From positions 1 to 64,000 of the forward strand of contig DATNQD010000067.1 in NCBI GenBank assembly GCA_036702865.1: a stretch of 64,000 nucleotides of DNA, in the 5' to 3' direction. The stretch comes from Trichocoleus sp. (GTDB lineage: Bacteria; Cyanobacteriota; Cyanobacteriia; Elainellales; Elainellaceae). Positions 1 through 8,755 of this stretch are shown piece by piece. The position numbers and the translations under genes were made by a program. Below the pieces are notes generated by a model. That model had not been told where the DNA came from, did not search any database, and was given only the letters and a program-made list of their open reading frames with translations. Within the stretch, counting starts at the first letter, position 1; each line of letters starts with the position of its first letter.

Positions 1-90
1 TGATTCGCTCATTGCACGAGCAATCCGTTCTAACTCCTGTTGTTCTTCAACAGTCAGATCGCGAAGTGGGTGTTTTTGGCGACGTGTCAT
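1..90 (-). CDS. N-terminus of IS630-type transposase (partial)
   Basis: The first 30 codons of a leftward gene that runs off the window edge. It starts at the ATG at 88-90 and reads MTRRQKHPLRDLTVEEQQEL and onward. This resembles the N-terminal helix-turn-helix leader of IS630-family transposases common in cyanobacteria, where similar starts (RRQKHPLR, EERQQLERI) occur. The catalytic DDE domain would lie outside the window, so neither the family nor intactness can be confirmed. It marks the likely edge of a mobile element. Confidence 0.5.
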   Translation of the reverse strand, partial: MTRRQKHPLRDLTVEEQQELERIARAMSES

Positions 91-830
91 GGCAAGAGAG
101 TATAGAAAGCTCTCTTATCCTGACAGACCTTCCCAAAAATGGCTATCCTCATGCCAAATGACCCACTAGGTTGATCAACATCGCCAAAAGGGGAATAATA
201 AAGAGCTTTTAGTTGATGGCGAGTAGTGGATTCCTGGCTTAGCACCTCACATAGGGATTCCTAACACCACGTTGTGTAGAAGATTGCATTGACCACCGGG
301 CTTGACAGGTGGAATCAGGCTAGATAACAGTTCCATTGTTCTTGGCTCAAGTTGCTCGGATACGATGATGTCACAGCTCTCTAAATTCTGTCTTGTTATT
401 TGCTATTGGCAGGTCATTGTTTCGAGAGCTTTCCTATGTTTCAGGCATCCTCTTACAGAAGTGTAGCCACTTATCTTCTGCAAGATTGGCTCAATCCTCT
501 TCAGAGCAGTAACTGAACAGGAATATTAGAGTACTGTATGTTCCTGTTTCACAGGGTTGGTATGTAGTGAATCAATAAGCCCGGGAAAGTTATATCAGTG
601 TCTGTGTGTATGCTCCTTTACAGGAGAAGTGCTACGAATAGGGCAACTTTAACAAAATTCAGCAATTTTTTAAGTAAATGTGAATGGATGATGAAGAACA
701 CTTACTTTTTGAGGCCTTTGCTGACAGAACAACGGTAGATTCTCAAGAATTATGGCTGCCTGAATTCCCATCAGTTGCAGGCCTGCCATAACGAACTTAT
801 TGTGCATCACCATGAAGGGAGACAAGTTTT
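91..830. other. Non-coding stretch between transposase edge and GMC gene
   Basis: About 740 bp without a convincing gene. It probably contains the end of the insertion element whose transposase begins at 90, but I could not define a terminal inverted repeat. A 35-codon open frame (684-791, plus strand, acidic N-terminus MDDEEHLLFE) ends 39 bp before the GMC oxidoreductase start. It has no clear ribosome-binding site and I do not call it a gene. Confidence 0.4.
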
Positions 831-2585
831 ATGCTCATTGATGCTCGCACCCTATCTGCTGGGGCGACGATCGCAACCGAAATCTGTATTATTGGTGCCG
901 GACCTGCTGGACTAACGCTTGCTCAAGAGTTCCTAGGAAAAGACTTTCGAGTTTGCCTATTGGAAACGGGTGGATTAGAACCAGATGACGAAATCCAGTC
1001 GTTAAGCAGTGGTGAAGTTGTTGGTAATTACACCGGTTTGGAGGTCTCTCGTCGGCGGCAGGTAGGCGGCATGTCGAATGAGTGGACGATCGAATTAAGC
1101 GAAATCGATCGAGGAGTACGATACACTCCCCTGGATGAGATTGATTTTGAGCAACGAGATAGCATTCCTTACAGTGGTTGGTGTCTTAGTCGAGAGACAT
1201 TAGAACCCTACTATCAACGTGCTCAAGCTGCTGCCGAAGTTGGTCCCTTTGCCTACGACGCTGATACCTGGGAAGATGCAGAGGCTCTGCGCCTGCCCAT
1301 TAAAGGAGGGCGAGTTCAAACTTCAATGTTTCAGTTTGGTAATCGAAACGTTTTTACTACAACCTATCGAGAAAGAGTTATTCAATCCTCTAATGTTCAT
1401 CTTTACACCTATGGAACTGCGATCGAACTAGAGAGTGATGATACTGCCCAAACTGTGAAGCGAGTTCGGGTTGCTTGCCTTTCAGGAAATCAGTTCTGGA
1501 TTGCTGCCCGTATCTTTGTTATCAGCTCAGGCGCAGTTGAGAGTGCAAGGCTTTTGCTGTTGTCAAATGGTGTTAAACCAAATGGAATTGGGAACGACCA
1601 TGATGTTGTCGGGCGGTTCTTCATGGATCATCCATTTATTTGTACTGGGGAGTTTACGCCAGCCGATCGACAATTATTTAACCAGACCTCACTCTACGAT
1701 CGGCGCGTCGTCAATGGTACTCAGGTCATGGGAAAACTAGCACTTACAAGCCAGACGCTACGGCAGGAACAGCTGCTCAATATCTGTTTTAACATCTTTC
1801 CTCGCTATCCGGTCTATCAAACAGAGGCTGCGCGTGCCATCAAAAAAATGTTTATGAGCCAGTATATGGAGTTAAAGCAGAGTTCTCAATCTGAGAGTGT
1901 TCGATCGCTGCGGCTTCTAACTAAAGCAATCACGCAGGGTGGTAAATCTCCCCGGGAGATGGCTCGGCTGCTGGCAAGCGTAGGGATGGGCTTAGGTGAC
2001 ATCCTGAAAGCAACCTATCGTGCTGTTGTAATTGATCCGCTGCAGCCCAATATTCCAGCAGATATGGCACGCTGCGGCTGGTCAGAGTGGAAAGACAAAG
2101 ACAAGAAGTTTAGCTATTTTGAGGTTTGGAGCCTGGCAGAGCAATCTCCTGATCCAGAGAATCGACTAACGCTGAGTGATCAGAGCGATCGATTGGGCTG
2201 CCGTAAGGCTAAACTTCAATGGCGCTGGAGTGATTCTGATGCAGAGCGGATTAAGCGGGCTCAAGAAATCTTGGCAGAGGATATTGGTCGCTCTGGGTTG
2301 GGTGAGTTAAAGCTTTATTGGTGCGACGGAGATAAGCCCATGATGATGAGCCCTACAGCACACCACCATATGGGAACAACAAGGATGCATAACGACCCAA
2401 AACAGGGAGTTGTGGACGCCAACTGTCAGGTGCACGGTGTATCTAACCTTTTTATTGCGAGCAGTGCTGTGTTCCCAACAGGCGGCTATGCTAACCCAAC
2501 CCTAACCGTTCTGGCTCTGGCAATTCGGATTGCCGATCGAGTTAAGGAAACGATGGCAGTTCCTGCAATATGTATCTCCACATAG
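831..2585 (+). CDS. GMC-family FAD-dependent oxidoreductase
   Basis: A 584-residue flavoprotein of the glucose-methanol-choline oxidoreductase family, which oxidises alcohol or sugar hydroxyls with FAD. The N-terminus has the dinucleotide-binding motif GAGPAGLTLAQEF (about residues 22-34) followed by the acidic LLETGG end of the Rossmann strand. Near the C-terminus, HHHMGTTRM and NLFIASSAVFPTGGYANPT form the typical GMC C-terminal block with the catalytic histidine and the second FAD contact. The length is normal for the family. A purine-rich AAGGGAG lies upstream of the ATG. The substrate cannot be told from the sequence. It stands alone, 170 bp ahead of pyrH on the same strand. Confidence 0.85.
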   Translation: MLIDARTLSAGATIATEICIIGAGPAGLTLAQEFLGKDFRVCLLETGGLEPDDEIQSLSSGEVVGNYTGLEVSRRRQVGGMSNEWTIELSEIDRGVRYTPLDEIDFEQRDSIPYSGWCLSRETLEPYYQRAQAAAEVGPFAYDADTWEDAEALRLPIKGGRVQTSMFQFGNRNVFTTTYRERVIQSSNVHLYTYGTAIELESDDTAQTVKRVRVACLSGNQFWIAARIFVISSGAVESARLLLLSNGVKPNGIGNDHDVVGRFFMDHPFICTGEFTPADRQLFNQTSLYDRRVVNGTQVMGKLALTSQTLRQEQLLNICFNIFPRYPVYQTEAARAIKKMFMSQYMELKQSSQSESVRSLRLLTKAITQGGKSPREMARLLASVGMGLGDILKATYRAVVIDPLQPNIPADMARCGWSEWKDKDKKFSYFEVWSLAEQSPDPENRLTLSDQSDRLGCRKAKLQWRWSDSDAERIKRAQEILAEDIGRSGLGELKLYWCDGDKPMMMSPTAHHHMGTTRMHNDPKQGVVDANCQVHGVSNLFIASSAVFPTGGYANPTLTVLALAIRIADRVKETMAVPAICIST

Positions 2586-2755
2586 CCAGAAGGCTTGAAG
2601 TTCGGGCAGCAGTAAGCCTTTTAAGAGGGGAAGAAGGGAGTTCCACAAAGAATCTGTTGCTTTGCTTCCTTCTCCTGTTTCCAAGCTAGGTTACAGAAAG
2701 GATTCTGGACTGCTATCTTAGGTTGGAAGCACCTTGAACAAAAAGAATAACTTTC

Positions 2756-3484
2756 ATGGGACTGACTTACCAGCGAATTTTGCTGAAGCTGAGCGGCGAG
2801 GCGTTGATGGGCGATCTCCCCTATGGAATCGATCCGAAAGTCGTGCAAAGTATTGCCGAAGAAATAAAAGAAATTTCAGGTCAAGGCGTTCAGACGGCGA
2901 TTGTGGTGGGGGGCGGCAATATTTTTCGGGGCGTTAAAGGTGCAGCCGCCGGGATGGATCGAGCCACAGCAGACTATATCGGCATGATTGCCACAGTCAT
3001 GAATGCCATGACCCTTCAGGATGCGCTGGAGCAGCTTAATGTGCCGACGCGGGTTCTAAGCGCGATCGAGATGCAGGAGGTGGCTGAACCTTATATTCGG
3101 CGGCGGGCAATTCGTCACCTGGAGAAAGGGCGAGTCGTCATCTTTGGGGCAGGATCTGGAAATCCCTTCTTTACCACTGATACCACAGCAGCCCTAAGAG
3201 CCGCCGAGATTAATGCAGAAGTTGTCTTCAAAGCGACAAAAGTAGATGGCGTGTATGACTCTGACCCTTACAAAAACCCGGATGCGCGACGCTATCAGAG
3301 TCTAACCTACGGACATGTTTTAGCTCAAGACTTGCGGGTAATGGATTCCACTGCGATCGCCCTGTGTAAAGATAACAATATCCCAATTATTGTGTTTAAC
3401 CTGTCGGTTGCAGGAAATATCTGTCGCGCAGTAATGGGAGAGCCTATTGGAACGATTGTGGGAGGGTCTTGTGAAATTAGTTGA
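2756..3484 (+). CDS. pyrH: UMP kinase
   Basis: A 242-residue bacterial UMP kinase, which makes UDP from UMP and ATP in pyrimidine synthesis. It belongs to the amino-acid-kinase fold, not the eukaryotic UMP/CMP kinase fold. Seen in the sequence are the N-terminal phosphate-binding strand with KLSGEALMG, the glycine loop [10 protein letters not shown] (about residues 50-59), the GTGNPFF-equivalent [17 protein letters not shown], and the ATP-side segment [13 protein letters not shown]. The length is typical. Its last 14 bases overlap the start of frr, the usual pyrH-frr pairing, so the two are almost certainly cotranscribed and translationally coupled. Confidence 0.97.
   Translation: MGLTYQRILLKLSGEALMGDLPYGIDPKVVQSIAEEIKEISGQGVQTAIVVGGGNIFRGVKGAAAGMDRATADYIGMIATVMNAMTLQDALEQLNVPTRVLSAIEMQEVAEPYIRRRAIRHLEKGRVVIFGAGSGNPFFTTDTTAALRAAEINAEVVFKATKVDGVYDSDPYKNPDARRYQSLTYGHVLAQDLRVMDSTAIALCKDNNIPIIVFNLSVAGNICRAVMGEPIGTIVGGSCEIS
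3461..3466 (+). promoter_or_regulatory. Ribosome-binding site deciding the frr start
   Basis: GGAGGG located inside the pyrH coding sequence, five bases before the GTG at 3471. It favours that GTG over the in-frame TTG at 3447. Confidence 0.8.
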
Positions 3485-4019
3485 CGTTGAAAGTCATATG
3501 CAAAAGGCTGTTGAGGCAACTCAACGTTCCTTCAACACGATTCGCACGGGGCGAGCTAATGTGTCGCTGCTCGATCGCGTCGTTGTGGAATACTATGGAT
3601 CTCCAACTCCATTGAAATCGCTGGCAACTGTCAATACACCCGACGCCAGCACCATCACAATTCAACCCTATGATCGCAATACCCTCAACATTATTGAGAA
3701 AGCGATCAGCCTATCAGACATTGGGTTAACCCCCAATAACGATGGTTCGGTGATTCGTCTGAACATTCCACCTCTGACGAGCGATCGACGGAAGGAACTG
3801 GTCAAAATGACTGCCAAGATGGCAGAGGAAGGCAAGGTATCGATCCGGAATATCCGCCGGGATGCGATTGAATCTGTTCGGAAGCAAGAAAAAAGCGGCG
3901 AACTTTCTGAGGATGAGGCAAGAGACACTCAGGACAGCATTCAAAAACTGACTGACAAATACAGCCAGAAGATTGAGCAAATTCTTGCTGAGAAAGAAGC
4001 AGATATTATGACCATTTAG
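3471..4019 (+). CDS. frr: Ribosome-recycling factor
   Basis: Ribosome-recycling factor, which with EF-G splits post-termination ribosomes. I place the start at the GTG at 3471 (182 residues, [14 protein letters not shown]). GGAGGG at 3461-3466 lies five bases upstream at good spacing, and the family usually begins a few residues before the VE-HM segment and has about 182-185 residues. A longer reading from TTG at 3447 would add eight residues without a ribosome-binding site. The RTGRA-(N)VSLLDR motif and the C-terminal helix [14 protein letters not shown] are as expected. The GTG start lies inside the end of pyrH (14-base overlap). Confidence 0.96.
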   Translation: MKLVDVESHMQKAVEATQRSFNTIRTGRANVSLLDRVVVEYYGSPTPLKSLATVNTPDASTITIQPYDRNTLNIIEKAISLSDIGLTPNNDGSVIRLNIPPLTSDRRKELVKMTAKMAEEGKVSIRNIRRDAIESVRKQEKSGELSEDEARDTQDSIQKLTDKYSQKIEQILAEKEADIMTI

Positions 4020-4315
4020 GCAAGGTAGATTCGATCGGTTAATGAAAGGATTGGATCGGGCTTGGCAAAATAGATGCCCTGATCTGATCCTTTTGTGCTG
4101 GCGCTAGCAATCATGATCAGATTGTTACAGCCTGTCCTGACCTTCCTTGCGTTCGCACATTGCTGGCTCTTGGATACAAACCGATCGCAGGCATTGATAA
4201 TCACTGCCTCATGGTTGAAATCGTGACAGGAAGACCAATGCCGATCGACAATTGAGTGCAGCCCTCTCCAGCGCATAACGCAAACTGGTGTACTTAGGAG
4301 TAAGATTAGAGCTTT

Positions 4316-5449
4316 ATGTATGACTGCATTGTTGTAGGCGCAGGTCCCGCAGGCGGTTCAGCAGCTTATCACCTGGCAAAACGGGGGCGATCGGTCCTCA
4401 TTCTAGAAAAAGAAGCTTTTCCTCGCTACAAACCCTGTGGAGGCGGCGTGTCCCCCCAAGTTGCTCAATGGTTTGACTTTGACTTTACGCCAGCGATTTC
4501 CCTCAAAATTACAGGTATCCGCTACACCTGGAAGATGGCAGACCCTGTCGATAGTCAGCTAAACGCCCTAGAGCCAATTTGGATGGTGCGGCGAGACGTA
4601 TTTGATCACTTTCTGGTGAAGCAAGCTCAGAATCAGGGAGCAGAGCTACGGGAGAATACTGCCGTCAGCGGGATCGAGTTTAAGGGCGATCGATGGCAGG
4701 TCATGACAGCCAATGGTCCTGTGGAAGGACGTTATCTAGTTGCAGCGGATGGTGCAAAGGGGTCGATGGCAAAATGGTTGGGCTTCAAAGACCGAAAGCG
4801 TCGGTTTGCCGGAGCATTAGAAGCCGAAGCCAGTGCAAATGTCGAAGACCCAGAAGTCGCGCATTTTGAGTTTGGCATGATCAAAAATGGCTATATCTGG
4901 AACTTCCCCAAAGCAGAGGGCTATTCGATCGGCGTAGGTACGTTTCGAGGCGGTGAGCCACAAGACTTTAAGAGCATTTTGACAGAATACGCAACGCTGT
5001 TTGGGATCGACTTGCAGAACTGTAAGCAATTTGGGCATCCGCTTTGTCTGTGGGACGGCAATCAGAAACTACATACCCAGAATGCGGTGCTGGCAGGTGA
5101 AGCAGCCTGTGTGGTCGATCCGTTTACAGCAGAGGGAATTCGTCCATCAATGTTTACTGGGGTGAAAGCAGCAGAGGCGATCGACGCCGCACTGGGGGGT
5201 GATCTCGACGCACTGGATCGGTACACCGAAACAGTAAACCGCGAGTGGGGAGATGATATGGTGTGGGCACAGCGAATCGGCAATCTTTTCTACCGAATTC
5301 CGAGCTTTGGTTATAAGGTTGGGATCAAGCGTCCTTCTGCAACTGAGCGAATGGGGCAAATTCTCTGTGGTCGCTTGCGCTATCGAGATGTGGCAACCCG
5401 CGCTCTGAAGCGTTTAACCACAGGACTTATTCCTGGCATGGGAAGCTAA
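4316..5449 (+). CDS. Geranylgeranyl-reductase-family FAD protein
   Basis: A 377-residue FAD-dependent oxidoreductase of the geranylgeranyl reductase family (ChlP and archaeal GGR relatives), which saturate isoprenoid double bonds. The N-terminus has GAGPAGGSAAYHLAKRG (residues 8-24) and the family hallmark PRYKPCGGGVSP (about 36-47) with the conserved cysteine. A second FAD motif, GEAACVVDPFTAEGIRPSM, lies near residue 260. It is not the chlorophyll enzyme ChlP proper, whose N-terminal motifs differ. The real substrate is unknown; a quinone or carotenoid-type isoprenoid is possible. It follows frr by about 300 bp on the same strand, a gene order I recall from other cyanobacteria. Confidence 0.85.
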   Translation: MYDCIVVGAGPAGGSAAYHLAKRGRSVLILEKEAFPRYKPCGGGVSPQVAQWFDFDFTPAISLKITGIRYTWKMADPVDSQLNALEPIWMVRRDVFDHFLVKQAQNQGAELRENTAVSGIEFKGDRWQVMTANGPVEGRYLVAADGAKGSMAKWLGFKDRKRRFAGALEAEASANVEDPEVAHFEFGMIKNGYIWNFPKAEGYSIGVGTFRGGEPQDFKSILTEYATLFGIDLQNCKQFGHPLCLWDGNQKLHTQNAVLAGEAACVVDPFTAEGIRPSMFTGVKAAEAIDAALGGDLDALDRYTETVNREWGDDMVWAQRIGNLFYRIPSFGYKVGIKRPSATERMGQILCGRLRYRDVATRALKRLTTGLIPGMGS

Positions 5450-5503
5450 GACATATTGGGGAGACAAGTCAACCCCTCCTGCTGCGACTGCTGCAAGCCC
5501 AAA

Positions 5504-6718
5504 TTATTCCTCTGTTCTGTCTGCTGAAGTACAAGAATGATTCTGCTGGAGCAGTTGCTCAAACTCTAATATTGGCAGCGGACGGCTAAACAAATAGCCT
5601 TGCATTCGATCGCAGCCTTGGTGCGCCAAAAATGCTTTTTCTGCCTCTTGTTCTACCCCTTCTGCAATAATTTTCAGCTGTAGCTCATGTGCCATCTGAA
5701 TTAGGGCAGTTGTGATAGCAGCATTTTTAGGATTGCGATCGATCCCGCTGACAAAGCAACGATCGATTTTCAGGAGATCGAAGGGAAAGTGCTGGAGGTA
5801 GCCCAGCGAGGCATAGCCTGTACCAAAATCGTCAATGGCAATTTGAATCTTGAGTTCTTTCAGTTGGGTCAGCTTTGTGATTGTTGCTTCAACGTTCTGA
5901 ACAAGCAGGCTCTCGGTCAGCTCCAGGCTGAGAAACTGGGGTTCAAGATGGGCGTGCCTTAGGGTTTGCTGCACTCGATCGATTAAATCAGCTTGATTGA
6001 ATTGGACACTCGACAGATTCACTGCAATTTGTAGCGGCGGAAAGTCTGCCAGTTGCCACTTTCTCACCTGAAGACAGGCAGTTTGTAGAACCCACTCGCC
6101 TAGCGGAATGATTAAACCTGTTGCTTCTGCCAGAGGAATAAACTCGGATGGAGGAACTAAGCCACGCTCCGGTGATTGCCAGCGGACTAACGCTTCAGCT
6201 CCCACAATCTGCCCGGTGGCGAGACTCACTTGCGGCTGATAATGTAGTAAAAATTCGCCCTGGTCGATCGCTCGTCGTAATTCTGCTGCTCGATTGCCCC
6301 ACTCTAAAGACTGCTCATTTGCCTGTTGGATGTAAACCTGGGTCAGGGTTTCCTGCCGTTCCAAGCGCATCTTCACCGTTTCGACTAGTTCACGAATAGT
6401 GAAAGGTTTGGTCAGGTAGTCATCTGCGCCCAATAGCATCCCACGACGGATGTCAGGGCGATCGGTTTTGGCAGTGAGGAAGATGAATGGAATTGCTGCC
6501 GTCATTATGTTCTGGCGGATTGTCGAAAGCACACTATAGCCATCGACCTTGGGCATCATAATGTCGCAGAGGATGAGATCAGGTTGATGGACTTCAACTG
6601 CCTCAATTCCTGCCTGCCCATCTTCGACTGCAATAACTTGAAAATTTTCCTCCTCTAGCATTTCAGCAATAATGCTACGGATGATGGGTTCATCTTCAAT
6701 CACTAAAATTGTCTTCAT
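5504..6718 (-). CDS. Response regulator with EAL phosphodiesterase domain
   Basis: A two-domain signalling protein with a CheY-like receiver followed by an EAL cyclic-di-GMP phosphodiesterase. I start it at the ATG at 6716-6718 (MKTILVIEDEP, 404 residues) because receivers begin directly before this strand; the frame stays open to 6796. With residue numbers counted from 6796, the receiver has IEDEP, the phospho-acceptor D78 in CDIMMPKVDGY and K130 in DDYLTKP. The EAL domain has EALVRW (201-206), NLSSVQF, ELTES, DDFGTGYASLGYL, a lysine in LLKIDR, and AEGVE. All metal- and c-di-GMP-binding residues appear present, so it should be active. It lies just downstream of a decayed histidine kinase fragment, its probable former partner. 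Confidence 0.9.
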   Translation of the reverse strand: MKTILVIEDEPIIRSIIAEMLEEENFQVIAVEDGQAGIEAVEVHQPDLILCDIMMPKVDGYSVLSTIRQNIMTAAIPFIFLTAKTDRPDIRRGMLLGADDYLTKPFTIRELVETVKMRLERQETLTQVYIQQANEQSLEWGNRAAELRRAIDQGEFLLHYQPQVSLATGQIVGAEALVRWQSPERGLVPPSEFIPLAEATGLIIPLGEWVLQTACLQVRKWQLADFPPLQIAVNLSSVQFNQADLIDRVQQTLRHAHLEPQFLSLELTESLLVQNVEATITKLTQLKELKIQIAIDDFGTGYASLGYLQHFPFDLLKIDRCFVSGIDRNPKNAAITTALIQMAHELQLKIIAEGVEQEAEKAFLAHQGCDRMQGYLFSRPLPILEFEQLLQQNHSCTSADRTEE

Positions 6719-6796
6719 GAGCGTTGGCAAAGCAGGGGTAGCCAGCAGGGGATCGGTCGTGAGGGAAGTGAAGGTCATACCTAGAGCATCAACCAT

Positions 6797-7120
6797 TCAT
6801 AACAAGTCGGCAGTGTAGAACGGCAATTTGACCTTTTTTTCGCATCCCCCTACCCACTTTACTCTTGATCGCAATTTCTCTTGAAAGGGTTCAGTTGCTT
6901 GTTTGGCAATCGTCAGTTCTCGCCTTCCACCAACAGACCCACTCAAATTTTGGGCAGTGTAGCAGGGTTGACAGAGGTAAGTTTGATGTACGCCAAGATC
7001 TGGGGCTTTTGGGGGATCAATGTCAAAAATTGCCATCTCTGTCTCACAGCTTAGATGAAAGGTCACTCTATCACCTGGAGAAGAATACTTAAATGCGCTA
7101 GAAAACAATTACCCCACTTC
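6797..7120 (-). pseudogene. Remnant of histidine kinase ATPase domain
   Basis: A leftward frame whose translation matches the C-terminal ATPase domain of a sensor kinase, in decayed form. LFSSAFKYSSPGDRVTFHL corresponds to the N-box (usually NLLSNAFKYSPPG...), but its asparagine codon position is a TAA stop (7109-7111). AIFDIDPPKAPDLG stands where IQDQGIGIP is expected. QPCYTAQNLSGSVGG then RRELTIAKQATE replaces the G2 box GTGLGLTIAKQAVE. The end KKVKLPFYTADLL matches the usual last strand of such kinases. The histidine domain and sensor part are absent upstream, where the DNA turns AT-rich. It ends right at the EAL regulator reading frame. I read it as a dead kinase gene. Confidence 0.65.
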
Positions 7121-7448
7121 CGTTTTATCGTTACTATAAGAATTAAAAATATTTGGATTCAATTGCACTATTACAAGAGACTTTTTTCAAATGTTCTCCA
7201 ATAAACATTCCCTTTTTTGCCTCAAATCATACTTTTTTATCAAGTAAAGGCTTAAAAAATATAGGTTTTTTGACCTCATTCTGGGCAAAAGCAATAAAAA
7301 AAGGGCAGTAAGATATGCCCTAGCAGAATAATTTAGAACGAAAGTTAAATAAATTGAAATTTTTGTGGGATAGGCATCTTACTCGTCTGAGCCAGTGAGG
7401 ACACCCAGCCCACTTAATTCACAATCCTTAGAATCTGGCTAGTTTGTA
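7121..7448. other. AT-rich intergenic region
   Basis: About 330 bp of AT-rich sequence between the kinase remnant and the SPL-like gene. It contains the terminator at 7293-7322 and no convincing open frame. Part of it may be eroded upstream sequence of the former kinase gene. Confidence 0.4.
7293..7322 (-). terminator. Rho-independent terminator after SPL-like gene
   Basis: Read leftward, a stem AGGGCA / TGCCCT (7316-7321 with 7302-7307) closes an 8-base loop and is followed by a run of T (7295-7302 on the complement). It lies about 130 bp past the stop of the SPL-like gene. Confidence 0.75.
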
Positions 7449-8540
7449 CTACGTCCAGTACAGAATTCGTGCTTGGGGAAACCGATCGCCCAACTCTCGC
7501 TCAAAGAACCGACGCAACGACTTCATTGTGCTGGCATCATAAACATACTTCGCTCCGCCAAACTTATTGCGCTTGACACTACGGGTCGATTCGTCCATGT
7601 CGAGCTTTGTATTGGGATACCAGTTGAGCAACACTTCCTTAGAGCCAGGGGTAAAGCGGTGAGAGATGAGTTCAACGGTAAGGTCACACTCAAAATCAAG
7701 AGCCGCTTCAATCTCATCGAGCAACTGACGATAATGAGTCTCCCAGTCTTCGATCGGCATGATGGGAGCAATCACCAGACCCACAGGGTAGCCCCCTCCT
7801 CCCTGCTCACGCGGCAGAGCCAGTTGACGGAGTGCCTGGAGACGATCGGTTACAGCCGCCGTACCCCCCTCAAGCCGAGTTGAGATTGGAGTAGCATTAA
7901 CGCTGATGCGACAGCGCGTATGTCCATTGTGGGGTAGATCGAGCAGCCCTTCGACATTATCAAACTTGGACACCCAGCGCAGATAGCCGTCCTCGCGCGT
8001 GCCAAAATAGCGGATTGAAGCAGCCAGACTACCTGTGAGATGCTCGATTCCAAGGGGATCAGTATAGCAACTGACCTCGAAGCTCGTCGCCTGACCCGGA
8101 CGCTCATAACTCGCCAAATTCTCTAAGATCTGCGGCAGATTGGCAAAAGCCCGAATCACCGGTGGACCCTGTAGACTGCCCGCTAGATAGCAATATTGAC
8201 AGTGCCCCGGACAGCCCTCTGCAATATGATACTGCCAGTCAGCAGAAGGCGGGATTGGGCTCAGCTTAAAGCTGCTTGGGGGAGCAGTGACAACGGCAAG
8301 CGTGCGCTTGGACATTGCATAAGTCTCACGCTCAGTCTCGCCTCGCAGCCCAGTTAAGCGGTTGCGCGATAATTCTTCTACAGGCAGATTAAGAGATTGG
8401 ACGCGATCGAGGATCTGCTGTCCCCAAGGTTCATCTAATGCGGCGGGAGTAAAAATAACGCGATCTGGCATCCACAAGTGCGATCGAGAAGATGAAGCGG
8501 CAGGACTAGCGATCGGGGTTGTGGTGTGATCAGTTCCCAT
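7449..8540 (-). CDS. Spore photoproduct lyase-like radical SAM protein
   Basis: A radical SAM protein of the spore photoproduct lyase (SPL) family. In spore formers SPL reverses a UV-induced thymine dimer; in cyanobacteria the role of these homologues is unproven. The cluster-binding cysteines are in CPGHCQYCYLAG, a CX3CX2C spacing typical of SPL (residues 115, 119 and 122 counted from TTG 8555). The N-terminus has the family segment VIFTPAALDEPWG. I favour the ATG at 8538-8540 (363 residues); a TTG five codons upstream is the alternative. A short leader frame at 8568-8530 with a strong ribosome-binding site overlaps this start. A UV-repair role would fit the uvsE gene 11 kb away. Confidence 0.8.
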   Translation of the reverse strand: MGTDHTTTPIASPAASSSRSHLWMPDRVIFTPAALDEPWGQQILDRVQSLNLPVEELSRNRLTGLRGETERETYAMSKRTLAVVTAPPSSFKLSPIPPSADWQYHIAEGCPGHCQYCYLAGSLQGPPVIRAFANLPQILENLASYERPGQATSFEVSCYTDPLGIEHLTGSLAASIRYFGTREDGYLRWVSKFDNVEGLLDLPHNGHTRCRISVNATPISTRLEGGTAAVTDRLQALRQLALPREQGGGGYPVGLVIAPIMPIEDWETHYRQLLDEIEAALDFECDLTVELISHRFTPGSKEVLLNWYPNTKLDMDESTRSVKRNKFGGAKYVYDASTMKSLRRFFERELGDRFPQARILYWT

Positions 8541-8568
8541 TGAGGTTGCGATCAAGGTATGGCTCCAT
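8530..8568 (-). CDS. Possible 12-codon leader ORF before SPL-like gene
   Basis: A 12-codon frame starting at ATG 8566-8568, preceded by GGGAGGTG (8573-8580), the best ribosome-binding site in this region. It stops at 8530-8532, so it overlaps the SPL-like ATG at 8540 by 11 bases in another frame. It could couple translation of the SPL-like protein, or simply reflect a misplaced start. The peptide itself shows nothing recognisable. Confidence 0.3.
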   Translation of the reverse strand: MEPYLDRNLNGN

Positions 8569-8755
8569 TGTTCACCTCCCTTTATTATCGCGTTTGGGAA
8601 AGAGGCTGGAATGTTGAAGCAGCAGGGATTCTACAACCATTTGGGGTAGGGTTCTCTGGGGTAAAAGAGGGTCGTAAAGTATCGGTGATACTGCTAGGGT
8701 GCTTGAGGCAGTTGTTTTGGTTCTGGTGATAAATGTGGTGCTATTTCAGGATTTG

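Noticed and set aside
4087-4255. An open plus-strand stretch with coding-looking text (ALGYKPIAGIDNHCLMVEI) between frr and the geranylgeranyl-reductase-family gene.
   Set aside because: No start codon with a ribosome-binding site, about 50 codons only, and no family match. It may be a small gene or a relic; not called.
7473-7883. A 136-codon frame antisense to the SPL-like gene.
   Set aside because: Lies fully within a well-supported gene with clear motifs.
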